Of a stretch of 64,000 nt of DNA, positions 1 to 10,654 are shown piece after piece; positions within the stretch are counted from its first letter, which is position 1, and each line of letters opens with the position of its first letter. A model generated the notes under the pieces. That model had not been told where the DNA came from. It did not search any database and was given only the letters and a program-made list of their open reading frames with translations. Position numbers and translations under genes: made by a program. This stretch comes from Hyaloraphidium curvatum (taxonomy: Eukaryota; Monoblepharomycota; Hyaloraphidiomycetes; Hyaloraphidiales; Hyaloraphidiaceae). The stretch is taken from NCBI GenBank assembly GCA_025558095.1, contig JAIVFI010000018.1, positions 1 to 64,000 of the forward strand. Reading direction: 5' to 3'.

Positions 1-660
1 CCGGAGCGTTGACAGCGGCGGCTTCGGTGCACAGCTGAAGCCAGTGTTGGAGTTGGGCCGCGACGCCAAGAGCCCAGGCCACCGCGATCCGTTCGCGGAA
101 GCGCCGCACAAAACGAGAGTAAAGGCCATCGAGGTCCACGGGCTGCCCATCACGGCCGACGATCCCGGGATACTGGATGCGCCCCATCTCCGAGGAGAAG
201 CGCGAGAAAGTGTCAGAGACAGCGCTGTACGAATCAAAAGCAATCACGATCAGAGGGTAGAAGTTGGCGTTGAAGACGAAACGGGAGTAGTCCTTCCTGG
301 CGGCCTCGACCCGCCGTTCGACTGCGTGGCCCGGGACCGAGAAGACCAGGCCCGTGTGCAAATGGGCCATAGAGGTGAGGGTCTTGATCTCGAGCAACCA
401 CCGTTTCCGGGTTTCGCGGTGCGTGATGAGAACGTCTCCAAGGCGGCCTGCATCCGCAGGCGTGGGCGGGGTGACAGTCTCGTAGCCATGCGCAAGGAGG
501 TTTGGCGGCATGGGGTGCACGCGGAGGAGCGGGATGGAGCGAAGCGCCGCGCGGATGGCCGCGCAAATGTCGTCGTGACCAGGACTGAAGAGATCCCGGC
601 CATAGCAGCCCGAGAACGCGTGCTCCCCGTCAGCGAGAGCCGGCCTTCTCCGGCCTTCTC
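1..660 (-). CDS. Partial endonuclease-like ORF, possibly retroelement-derived
   Basis: An open minus-strand frame runs from a stop near 660 off the left edge of the window, about 215 codons. No clear start is visible, so an upstream exon or decay is possible. The translation reads as real protein. It contains GDVLITHRE, then a few residues later LLEIKTL, which resembles the D...ExK core of PD-(D/E)xK nucleases. A later stretch (AVERRVEAARKDYSRF, then YPLIVIAFDSY) resembles, from general memory, the C-terminal part of some retroelement or selfish-element proteins. The family is inference; it could be a host protein. It lies head to head with the first membrane-protein gene at 766. Confidence 0.45.
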
Positions 661-765
661 AGAACCCAGCAATCTCGGTGCCGTCCCTCACACCCCGGGA
701 AAAGATTGCGATCGTCTAAGCTTTCTGAGGTTGGACATATTGCTCTTCTCTGTTGCCGAACCGCG

Positions 766-2321
766 ATGGATCCCGCCGCGATTCCCGCCGGCGACGGCCT
801 GGCCACGCTCGGCGCGGCCGACTTCCTCGCCGTCTTCCCGCGCCCTCCGGCGCCCGACGCCCGAGTGCCCCGCGGCCTCCTTTCGCCTACGACGGACCCC
901 GCACTGCCGGCGCGTGAGGAGCGTCCCCTGACCCCCGAGTCAATGGTCGCATCTTTGAAGAACTTCCCACTCCAGCGCGCCCAGCTGGCCCTCCAGTTCG
1001 CCGTGCTCAAGCTCACCCGCGGCTACAAGTTGGCCTGGCTACACCAGTTTACACACACCGCTACGCTTGCCGCGGCGTTCGCCCTTGTCTTCCCGTTCAA
1101 CGACGGCACTTTCGGAACGCGGCACCTCGCGGTCGGGGCCGCAGCGTACTGGATCAACCTCTTTGGGTACACCTTGATCCATTTTCTCTCGGGAAGCTGG
1201 CGCCCCTCTGCCGACGGAACCGGCAATCCGCTGGACGGGCAGCTGGCTGCGGACCTCGTCAGATGGGCACAGTTGGTCGACACCGCAGGGGTTCCGGGCA
1301 CCGACAGGAAGCTGGAAGGCGGATCGGAGCCTTCTTTGCTCCTTGTGCACGACCCCGAGGACCCCTTGTGCCCATGTCCCAGGAAGGAGTGCGCGGGCGG
1401 TCTCCCCGAACGAAATGCCGCGCTCGCGGTTTTAACCAAGGTCTTCGCCATCCCCAGCTCCCTTTTATCCTGGAGCGTGCTTGGATTATGGACGGTTTGC
1501 GTAACTTTTGCTTCGCGTACCTGGGCCACGGGATGGGCGGCCTTCCTCGTCGTCATCGCGTTGCTGTGCCACGTTCTGTACGCGAGCATCACGATCGCCA
1601 TCTCAGTGGGCACATACGTGCCCCACGACTTCGACATCCAGAACCGGCTGCGGCGGCGCGTCATGACCATCGCGCTTTCGGACCTGGTGAAGAGGCTCGA
1701 GGGACCTTGGCAGCCGGGCGACGCAGCCGCAGCCCCTCCGCCAGCCGTGGAACCCTACACTTGGCTACATTCGTGGCTCGTTTCGGATTGGCAGCTGCAC
1801 CGGGTCTCCAGCGATGGGATCCGGAGGGTATTCGCCTTTGGTGTGCTGCTCGAGGTAGCTACGATCATGATCAGCGTGGTGCGTGAAGGCCGCAGCGTTC
1901 CACGAAGATCCCGCCCGCTGATTCCTTGCAGCTCGGCGCTTCCTGCGTCCCCGCATGGGCCATCTCCACCATGGCCGTCATCGCGTACTGCTTCCTCTCG
2001 AACCTCTACGCCGTCGCGGTGCAGAATGCCCACATCGACGGCACCGCTGCGCTCTACCTCGCGGCTGCGGACCGCATCTCTCTCCTCCTCCTACGCCCCG
2101 CCCCCGCGGGCACCGACAGGGATCTCGTCGCGCACCACGCCGTCGTCTTGCGAACGTACGCGGACCCGACGCGCTACAGGGCCAGATTCCTCGGCTTCGT
2201 CGTCACCTTCGGCGCCATCCGGACGCTGTTGCTCGCCGCGTTCACGGTCGCGGTCGGGCTGGTGGGACTGCTGCGTGGAGGAGGTGTCACCGTGACGCTG
2301 CAGAGCGTGTGCCCAGGGTGA
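766..2321 (+). CDS. Multi-pass membrane protein of unknown family, tandem copy 1
   Basis: Two exons, 766-1878 and 1932-2321, encode 500 residues. The 53-bp phase-0 intron (GTGCGT...TTGCAG) sits at the same place in all three copies. The N-terminal 60 residues are Pro-rich and almost identical in the copies. Hydrophobic segments lie near residues 95-113, 121-142, 225-250, 256-280, 356-371, 376-396 and 455-480, about seven membrane spans. A hydrophilic loop carries HDPEDPLCPCPRKEC with three cysteines, and the end of the protein is strongly conserved (RYRARFLGFVVTFGAIRTLL, GGGVTVTLQSVCPG). ATG 766 is chosen because it aligns with the other two copies. I recognise no family. Role unknown; membrane location is predicted only. 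Confidence 0.85.
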
Positions 2322-2592
2322 GGTGGGACGGACGGCCAAGAAGACGCGGGGGTCATGCGCAAGTAGATTCGTGCAATAGATCTATTTGCTGTGTTGAGCC
2401 ATCAAGATCGAGTTGCGCACAAAAGCCAATGCGGCTCTCTTCATCTCTTCGTGGGCGGGGCGGGTGGCGGGACAGCTCGTGAGCTGAGTCCGACTGTCCT
2501 GCACCCCGCCTGACGGCGCCGCAGTCGCCCTCGACACGCTTTCAAACAACCTCTAGAACAAATCGATCTATTCGTCGACCGCCCGGACCGCC

Positions 2593-4145
2593 ATGGAGCC
2601 CACGATCCCCGCCGGCGACGGCCTCGCGACGCTGGGCCCGGCCGACTTCCTCGCCGTCTTCCCGCGCCCCCCGGCGCCCGACCCCCGCGTGCCCCGCGGG
2701 CTCCTTCCTCCCACCGCGGACCCCGCCTTGCCTGCGCGTTCGGAGCGACCCCTGACTCCCGAGTAGATGCTGGCCTCGCTCGAAAGGTTCCCTCTCCAGC
2801 GCGCCCAGCTGGCCCTCCAGTTCATGGTGCTGAAGCTCACCGGCGGGTACAAACGCCCTTGGTTGCACCACTTGTCCTTTTCGGCGTCCCTCGCCGCGGC
2901 CTTTGCGCTCATCTTCCCGTTCAACGACGGCACGTTCGGGACGCGGCACCTCGCGGTCGGCGCCGCGGCGTTCTGGCTCAACGTTTTCGGATACACGCTC
3001 AATCATTTTCTGTCTGGAAGCTGGCGTCCGGCGGCCGACGAAGCCAGCAATCCCCTGGACGGCCACTTCGCCGCGGACCTCGTCAGATGGGCACAGCTGG
3101 TCGACGGTTCCGGAGCGACCGAAGCCGTGCGGAAGCTGGAGAACGGAACGGAAACCTCTCTGCTTCTTGTGCACGACCCAGAGGACCCGATGTGCCCCCG
3201 TCCCAGGAGGGAGTGCGCGGGCAGCGTCCCGGAGCGCAACGCCGCCTTCGCGTTCTTCTTCAAGGTCGTCGCCCTCTCCGGTCCCCTCCTATCCTGGACC
3301 GTCCTCGGCCTGTGGACGATCTACGTGACGTTCGCTCCTCGCACCTGGACCACGGGCTGGGCGGCCTTCCTCGTCGTTCTCGCCTTTCTGACCTCCCTGC
3401 TCTACTGTCCCGTGGTCACTTCCATCTCCACGGGCACGTACGTGCCAGGCGATTTCGACATCCAGAACCGGCTGCGGTGGCGCACCGTGTCCGTCGCGCT
3501 CTCCTATCTGGTGAGGCGGCTCGAGGCTCCCTGGAACCTCGGAGGCACGTCGACGGCGGCTCAGCCGGCCCCCGAGCCCTATACCTGGCTCCACTCATGG
3601 CTCGTGTCGGACTGGCGTATGTACCGCACCGTCGGCGACGGCATCCGGAGGACGTTCGCAATCGGCCTGATCATCGAGGCGGCGACAGTGGCGCTCAGCG
3701 TGGTGCGTGGTTCGCCTCCGCTCCCCCCGGAACCCGTTTCACGCTCCCTCCGCAGCTGGGCGCGTCCTGCGTTCCCGCATGGGCCATATCCAGCCTCGCC
3801 GTCATCGCGTACTTCCTTCTGTCCAACCTCTACGACGTCGCGGTGCAGAATGCCCACATTGACGGCATCGCGGCGCTCTACCTCGCGGCCGCGGACCGCA
3901 TCTCCCTCCTCCTCATCCGGCCGGCGCCCCCGGGTGCTGACAGGGAGCTCGTTGCGTACCACGCTTCGGTCCTGCGGACATACGCGGACCCGACGCGCTA
4001 CCGCGCGCGGTTCCTCGGCTTCGTCGTCACCTTCGGGGCCATTCGGACTCTGCTGCTGGCCGCGTTCACCGTCGCGGTCGGGCTGGTCGGGCTGCTGCGG
4101 GGCGGGGGGGTGACGGTGACGCTGCAGAGCGTGTGCCCGGGGTGA
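2593..4145 (+). pseudogene. Tandem copy 2 of the membrane protein family, interrupted by in-frame TAG
   Basis: Exons 2593-3702 and 3756-4145 match copy 1 throughout, including the 53-bp phase-0 intron. Cod­on 58 is TAG (2764-2766), where copy 3 has TCG and copy 1 TCA, both Ser. The frame is otherwise intact for 499 codons, with no indel and no further stop. An ATG follows the TAG directly at 2767, so a protein lacking the Pro-rich N-terminus but keeping every membrane span could still be made by reinitiation. No splice signals could remove the TAG. It may be a recent nonsense mutation, a base-call error or a functional shortened form. Confidence 0.8.
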
Positions 4146-5084
4146 GACACCGGGGCCGGCTCCAGCTCGGGACAGGCAGCATGCGCGGGGATCCGGAGCC
4201 GGGGGTGCCCGATTGGGACCATCCCGGGATATCCATACATGTGCTTTTGCGCGGAGCTTGCTTGCTTCATTCTCTTTGGGTGCGAAGCGCGGTAAACCCC
4301 GACTTGTCGGGCATCGTGTGAATCGGCTGCGCTCTTCGCTTCGACTGTCAGCTGCCACAAGGAGGGCAACGGGCCAGGTCGGGCGGGGTGCGGCACGGGA
4401 CCCGCCCGCAGTGCGGCCAGGGAGTCCGCAGGCCCAGGCCCGGCACGGACGAACAGTCCTTCCGCGGCCGGCCCTCACCCCGAGCGTCCCGAACCGCCGT
4501 CCGCGCATGCGGCGCCGCCGGAGCCCCGCCGGGCGGATCTTTGCGCGGCCCTGAGGCGGGCCCGCTCGGCGTATCGTCGCGCCGTTGCACCCGCGGGATG
4601 CCGAGGGGGGCATCGGGATGTCCGCTTCGCCGCCCGAGCCGCTTGAGGGGCCGAATGTGGCCGGCGAACCGGGTTGCCTTCCTACAACGTCCTGCTTCCG
4701 CATACCACGCTACCGGCCTGATTCGTGGCTCTGATTTTCAGATTAAGCAAGATCTTCCGGTGGCTCACGGCCGGAGGAGGAGCGGGAAGCTCTTGTGGAG
4801 ATTTCAGGGGATCGGCTAGGCGGCGTCCCAAACGCAATGCCACCACTCTGCTCTCCTTTCCCTCGGCGACAATCCGCCCTCGGGCGGGCAGCGATACCAG
4901 TGGCCGATTTCGTTCCGTTCTGGGCCGGTGACTCGCCCTCGATCGGGTGGCCGACGCGCTCGATCCAATTCCCGGGTCCGAGGCGGCGATTCGGAGGGCG
5001 GGGTCTGGGCCCCGTCGGCCGGCCTGAAGAGGCAGAGCGGGACGCAAACATCCGAGCGCAAAACTCCACCGACAGCGACCCGCG
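4146..5084. other. Gene-poor interval between copy 2 and the PP1-motif gene
   Basis: There are only overlapping GC-rich open frames with low-complexity translations and no recognisable domain. Near-antisense long frames here are expected from the base composition. It presumably holds the 3' end of copy 2 and the promoter of the gene at 5085. Confidence 0.5.
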
Positions 5085-5822
5085 ATGGGAGTCGAGCGCC
5101 CGCGCACCGCGCCGATGCCGCCGCCGCGCCTCGCGTGGCCGCCGCCGCGCTCCGAGCCGCTCCGCGCCGAGAGGGAGAACAGCGCCGCCGGGCCCCCCCG
5201 CGCCGCCGACCCCACCGGCCTGCGCACGCCGCCGCCCACGCCGACGCCCGAGGGCGCGTGCTGGGGCTGCCTGTCGGGGGCGTGCTGCGGCTGCGACGAC
5301 GCAGGCTGGGAGACCGCGAGCGCCGGGACCTCGACGACTTCGGCGTCCTCGGCCGCAGGCGACTCCTCGGCATCGGAGGTTTCGGAATCGACAAACAGGA
5401 CTGGCTTCCGGCACATCGGGGCGTCGAGCCTGCGCAGCGTCGCCAGCACAGCGAGCACAAAGAGCGTGCGGTTCGCCGACGCCGTGGAGGTCTTCTCCGA
5501 CGACTGCGAGGACGCTGGCGCCTCGGGGGACCTTGAGGACGACGAGGACGACGACCGGCCCGCCACTGCTGGCGCCGAGCAGCCCCGCTGGACCCAACCG
5601 GACCTCGGCGTGCCGCGGCCCGACGCCGTCAACGCATGGGCGGCGCACCTCGGCGCCCTCCTTGCCGGCCCGGAGCATACGCTTCCCGAGGGCGGGGCGT
5701 CGCAGCTGCGGGCGGCATGGCCGGCGTTGCTGCACGGCCAGTCAGCGGAGCTTATTGACTTTGGGGTCAAGCCGGCGGAGGGTGCGGGGAGACTGCCGGA
5801 CCTGAGGGCCTTTTGGCGGTGA
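5085..5822 (+). CDS. Disordered acidic protein with a PP1-docking-like motif
   Basis: A single exon of 245 residues. The first half is Pro/Ala-rich with a short cysteine cluster (ACWGCLSGACCGC near residues 58-70). The middle contains KSVRFADAVEVF, which fits the K/R-x-V/I-x-F docking consensus for protein phosphatase 1, followed by a long Asp/Glu run. The last 70 residues look more ordered, ending in LPDLRAFW. In fungi an xVRFxDxVEV block of this kind is common in PP1-associated or stress-regulatory proteins, so a phosphatase-targeting role is plausible but inferred from one motif. It sits inside the tandem membrane-protein array, which it does not resemble. Confidence 0.65.
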   Translation: MGVERPRTAPMPPPRLAWPPPRSEPLRAERENSAAGPPRAADPTGLRTPPPTPTPEGACWGCLSGACCGCDDAGWETASAGTSTTSASSAAGDSSASEVSESTNRTGFRHIGASSLRSVASTASTKSVRFADAVEVFSDDCEDAGASGDLEDDEDDDRPATAGAEQPRWTQPDLGVPRPDAVNAWAAHLGALLAGPEHTLPEGGASQLRAAWPALLHGQSAELIDFGVKPAEGAGRLPDLRAFWR

Positions 5823-6329
5823 TTGGCTATGGACGGATCGTGCCGGTGCCTTGGCCCCGTCCGATTGACGAACTGTACATAGTGCTAGAGATGAGAGGTA
5901 CCCGTTCGGTTAGCCGTTACTTCCAGTGCCGATCATGTGCTTCGCCGCGAGTCAGAGCGCAACCACAATGTTCCCGGTTTGGCCTGTGCCCTTCTCTGAA
6001 GCGAGTACGTCACAAAGGAGCTCCCAAAGTCTAGTAGACGCTTCGCATTCACGAATTTGTCACTGGAGCTTTCAATGTCCGTCGGAGCCGAAGCGAGGCT
6101 TCCTCCTGTCACGATTCCAATGTAGCGTTCCTTCGGCTTTGCTCTTTACGTGGTGTTGTGCAAATCAGGGCTTATGTGTGGCATGGTATCCTCGCGAGCA
6201 AGAAAGGGCTGAGCGGCACTCGGCGTGCCCACCTGTGTTCCCCGCAACCACTGACCTGCCCGGCCCAGCCTCCGCGTCTGAAGAGAAAGAGCTGCTATCG
6301 GACTTTGTCTTTCAACGTCCCGAAACGCA
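5823..6329. other. Intergenic interval upstream of copy 3
   Basis: About 500 bp, less GC-rich than the flanking genes, with no convincing reading frame. It probably holds the promoter of copy 3. Confidence 0.5.
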
Positions 6330-7890
6330 ATGGACCACGCGATTCCCGCCGGCGACGGCCTCGCGACGCTCGGCCCGGCCGACTTCCTCGCCGTCTTCCC
6401 GCGCCCCCCGGCGCCCGACGCCCGCCTGCCCCGCGGCCTCCTTCCGCCCACGGCGGACCCCGCGCTACCGGCGCGTGAGGAGCGACCCTTGACGCCCGAG
6501 TCGATGCTCGCCGCGCTGGGGAAGTTCCCGCTCCAGCGGGCCCAGCTTGCGCTGCAGTTCGACGTGCTCAAGCTCACAGGCGGCTACAAGCTGCCGTGGC
6601 TCCATCATTTCGTCTTCTGTACGGCCAACGTCGCGGTGTTCTGCCTCATTTTTCCTTTCAACGACGGCACGTTCGGGTCGCGGAACCTCGCGACTGGGGC
6701 CGCGGCAGTCTTCTTCAACGCCTTTTCATACACTGTGGTCCATTTTCTGTCTGGCAGCTGGCGGCCGGCCGGCGACAAGGCCAACAATCCTCTGGACGGT
6801 CACTCGGCCGCGGACCTCGTCCGATGGGCGCAGCTGGTCGATGCTGCTGGCGGAGCCACCGAAGTCGAGCGGAAGCTGGAGACTGGACCAGAATCTTCTC
6901 TTCTTCTGGCTCACCATCCCGAGGACCCTCTGTGCCCTTGCTCCAAGAAAGAGTGTGTAGGTGTCATCCCGGAAACCAACGCCATGTTGGCTTTTGTAAC
7001 CAAGCTGGTGGTCTCTATCCTTGGCCCTCTTGTGTCCTGGAGCGTTCTGGGACCGTGGACGATCTACATCACGTTTGCTTCGCGCACTTGGTCGACGCCC
7101 TGGGCAGCTTTTCTCGCCGTCGCTGCTTTGCTCCTGCATCTGCTCTACTGTATCACGCTCGCTTCCCTCTCCACGGGCACATATGTACCCTACGACTTCG
7201 AGGTCCAAAATCGGCTGCGGCGGCGCACCATGTCCATCGCGTTATCGGATTTGGTGAATCGGCACGAGGCAAATTGGAAGGGGGGCGAGTCCGCTTCAAC
7301 GCCCCCACCTGCCGGCGAACCCTACACTTGGCTCCATTCATGGCTCGTTTCGGATTGGCAAATTCACCGTATCATCAGCGACGGCATCCGGAGAGTTTGG
7401 ACCTTTGGTGTGCTGATCCAAGTCGGGACAATCATCATCAGTGTGGTGGGTACGCCGTCGGCGCTTCCAGCGGAGATGGTCTTACACCCCAGCATCGCAG
7501 ATCGGTGCCTCCTGCGTTCCCGCATGGATCATTTCCGCCATGATTCTCATCACGTTCGGCTTCCTCTCCAGCCTGTATGCGGTCGCTGTGCAGAACCACC
7601 ACATCGACGGCACCGCGGCGCTCTACCTCGCGGCCGCGGACCGCATCTCCCTCCTCGTGCTGCGTCCCGCCCCGGCGGGCACCGACAGGGAGCTCGTCGC
7701 GCACCACGCAACAGTCTTGCGTACCTATGCCGACCCGACGCGCTACCGGGCCCGGTTCCTCGGGTTCGTAGTCACCTTCGGGGCCATCCGGACGCTTCTG
7801 CTCGCGGTGTTCACCGTCGCTGTGGGATTGGTCGGGCTGCTGCGGGGAGGAGGTGTCACGGTGACGCTGCAGAGCGTGTGCCCGGGGTGA
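6330..7890 (+). CDS. Multi-pass membrane protein of unknown family, tandem copy 3
   Basis: Exons 6330-7445 and 7501-7890 encode 501 residues. The 55-bp intron (GTGGGT...CATCGCAG) is at the same phase-0 position as in copies 1 and 2. Domain layout is as in copy 1: a Pro-rich N-terminus, about seven hydrophobic segments, a loop with CPCSKKEC, and the conserved C-terminal block from the RYRARF motif to CPG. Differences from copies 1 and 2 are spread mainly through the middle, while both ends are nearly unchanged, which suggests purifying selection or gene conversion at the ends. The frame is fully intact, so this copy and copy 1 are the likely functional genes. Confidence 0.85.
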
Positions 7891-8279
7891 CGGGGGGGCC
7901 TTTTCCTTAGCGGCGCGACGCAGGAGATTTGGAGTCCTTTTCGCGGACATCATGTACTGTATTGCATTGCGGAGCGAACTCGTGGATCCCACATCTCCAT
8001 TGACATGAATCGCGCATAGAGCGGATCTCAACTGCAAAGCTTGAAGGATCACGATGGCGCGCTTTTCAATCCCTATACCCCAGCGCGCCGCACCCACCCG
8101 CATCCGTCACCCATTCGCCTGACGTCGGCTGTGCTCGATAGAGACCGACCGGCGATCTCGAATGAAGGAAAAAAGGAAAGGACACGCCGAGATAAAGGAA
8201 AGGCAAGAGATGAACTTGCGTTTTGACACTTCGAACGGCCACGCGAGCGCCACACGGCTAATCCCAAACCGACATCCGC
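7891..8279. other. Intergenic interval, convergent gene ends
   Basis: It lies between the 3' end of copy 3 and the 3' end of the CoA-transferase gene. Nothing but short random frames is seen; terminator/polyadenylation signals are presumably here but I cannot pinpoint them. Confidence 0.5.
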
Positions 8280-10187
8280 TCACAGCCTCGCCGCGTCCCC
8301 CTTCCACTCGTCCTTCTCCCTCTTCCCCACGAACCTGAACCCCCGACCCTCAGGCACCACGTCCTCGACCTCCTCCAGCGGCAGGAACTCGGGCACCTTG
8401 TCGAACCCGAACGGGCGCGAGGAGAGGCGGTACCGCACGGGCGTCTCGGAGAGCTGCAGCGCGGGGCCGACGAAGGAGACGGTGTGGCCGGGGGGGAGCC
8501 AGGGGCAGTCCTTGACGGAGAACATGAACTCGGGCTTGTAGGCGTCGGGGAAGCCGGCGCGGAAGTGCCTGTGGGAAGAGGCAGGTTGCACACTGTCAGT
8601 GACCGCAATCACAGACGCAACAGCGTTCCACCCACGTGTTCTGGAACAGCGCAAAGTAGGCGAAGCACCCCCCGCCGAACGCCCTCTCCGGGTCCAGGTC
8701 CGACGGCTCGGGCTGGTACGCCTCCCAGCACTTTTCCACCGTCGCCGCGTCGTGCAGCCCCAGCCTCTGCATCATCATCCCCACCTGCAGCAGGCTCGTC
8801 CTCACCCTGTACGACCCCCCCTCCCTCGCCCTCCGACGCAGCGCCTCGATCACGCCCATGGCGAGCGAGTGCCCCGTGGAGATGTCGAGCACGTTGATGG
8901 GCACGGGCGCGGGCCGGTCGTGCTGCGGGCCGTCGGTGTACCGGTGGTGCTGACCCTGGACGGCCCCGATGCCGGCGAGGAAGTGCGCGAGGTGCTCGTA
9001 GCCCGCGGCCGAGGCGAGGGGCCCGGAGAAGCCGAAGGCGTTGGCCTCGGCGTAGACGACGCCGCGGGGGCGGCCGGCGACGAGGGAGAGGACGTCGTCG
9101 TAGCCGACGCCGAGCTTTTCGGGGACGCCGAGCGCGTTGCTGTGCCGGGCAATGGTGAGGTTGGCTGTCGGATCGCCCTGCCGCGAACAACCCACTTGGA
9201 CAGGAACACGTCGCAGTCGGCGACCATCTTCCTGAACCTCGCCATGTCGTTCGGGTTCTTGAAGTCCACGTGGATCGACCTCTTCCCCGCGTTGGTGTCC
9301 AGCGCAAGCCCGTCATCGATGAAGGGCGACGTCACCCTGATCACCGTCGCTCCCAGCGCGGCCAGCAGGCACCCCCCGCGCGGCCCGAGCAGCACGCGCG
9401 TGAGCTCGAGCACCTTCACTCCGTCGAGAATGCCGGCGGCCCGGGGCTCCCCGATGCGGGTCCACGGCACGGGCGCCCACCCCTCGCGGCGCTCGATCCC
9501 GACGGTGGGCCACGTGGCCGCGAGCTTCCCGTGCTCCGAGGCGGCAAAGTCCTCGGGCCGCTGGCCTACGATGCACGCCGTGGCGTTCTTGGCGATCATG
9601 TTGCGCTCGAGCTCGGCGCTGTCCCACTCGGCGATCCGGGCCGAGACGCGCTCGGCGTACTCCTTCCTGCCTTCGGGGTAGTCCAGCTTGGGCGCGAGCT
9701 CCTTGATCTCCTCGGGGGAGAAGCCAAACGCATCCAGCAACCGCTCGGGACCGTCGAATGGGCGAAGGTAGATCAGGATGTAGCGGCCATCCCGGCAGCG
9801 GAAGCTCGAGTTCATGACGGCGCGGTGCCACCTGTACGGGTCCTCCCCGCCCAGGTGTGCGGCAACGAAGCCGATCGACTCCAGCGCGCCCATGTCGTCG
9901 ACGGTGAACGAGAAGTGCGACGTCAGGCTGGAGGCCGCGTGCGCGACGTCGACGGCCAGCCGCTGCGGCTTCCCGAGCCGCTCCCGCGAGATGAGGCTGC
10001 ACAGCGCGCCGACGGCGGTGTTTATCCCGGCGATCAGCTCCGCGGGCTTGAACGGCGTCGGCACGAAGGGCGCCGCCGGCGCGGTGATGTCCGCCGCGGC
10101 CACGTCGGCCCGCGCGTCGGCGAGCTCGGCGGGCGACAGCAGCTGGGTCAGGTAGCGCAGGGAAACGTCGCGGACAGCGGCCTCCAT
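8280..10187 (-). CDS. Family III CoA-transferase (CaiB/BaiF type)
   Basis: About 600 residues in three exons: roughly 9195-10187, 8636 to about 9180, and 8280-8568. The 67-bp intron 8569-8635 is clear (GTGGGT...CCACAG, phase 2). Family features are ILDGVKVLELTRVLLGPRGG, LGATVIRVTSP, TNAGKRSIHVDFKNPND, LGVGYDDVLSLVAGRP and INVLDISTGHSLAMGVIEAL. These enzymes move CoA between carboxylic acids in the cytosol, mitochondria or peroxisomes; the substrate cannot be read from the sequence. Between DVFLSKW and NLTIARHSNALG the frame changes with no room for a normal intron (see findings). The gene is divergent from the dehydrogenase at 10655, about 470 bp apart. Confidence 0.85.
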
Positions 10188-10654
10188 TTCGGCGGGAGGG
10201 TGGGGGAAGGGCCGCGGGGGACAGTCGTCGGTCCTCTGCGCCGAGGATGTTGCCACCGCCGGCCGCTTGACTTGCCCCCTCCGGTGAAAACGCGGCGAAC
10301 TTTGCCAAAGGCCACACAATCCCCTACAGGGAGAGCAATCCGATCTGTGGCACCTAGTATCTGCCACTGACGAAGGCTGTATTGCAACGAATCCGGACAC
10401 ATTGGCTAGGGCCGCACATTCGAACGCTTGTACCGCCACGCAACCATCACAAAGCAAGCCTAGTCAACCAAGTGCCCCATCTCCTTGAGCGGCGATTTCT
10501 TAGAAACTGCTCGGCTTCTCGTTTGCCTGTCTGTGTAACTGTCCGAGACGGATTCCCTCTCTTCCGTGCGTCCCTGCCGTCCCGGCGACGCCGTCTGTCT
10601 CCCATAAACATCTCCCATCGTCGTCGGCAACACACACACCCTCACCCCGCAAAA
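10188..10654. promoter_or_regulatory. Divergent promoter region
   Basis: A 467-bp gap between the start codons of the CoA-transferase (minus) and the hydroxyacid dehydrogenase (plus). No protein-like frame is seen. The head-to-head arrangement of two acyl/organic-acid enzymes suggests, but does not show, co-regulation. Confidence 0.4.

Noticed and set aside
3579-4703. A 374-codon minus-strand frame across the end of copy 2
   Set aside because: It is antisense to the conserved membrane-protein exon, has no domain, and similar shadows occur opposite the other two copies.
9270-10370. A 366-codon plus-strand frame inside the CoA-transferase
   Set aside because: It is antisense to a clear enzyme domain and has Arg/Pro/Gly-rich composition typical of a shadow frame.
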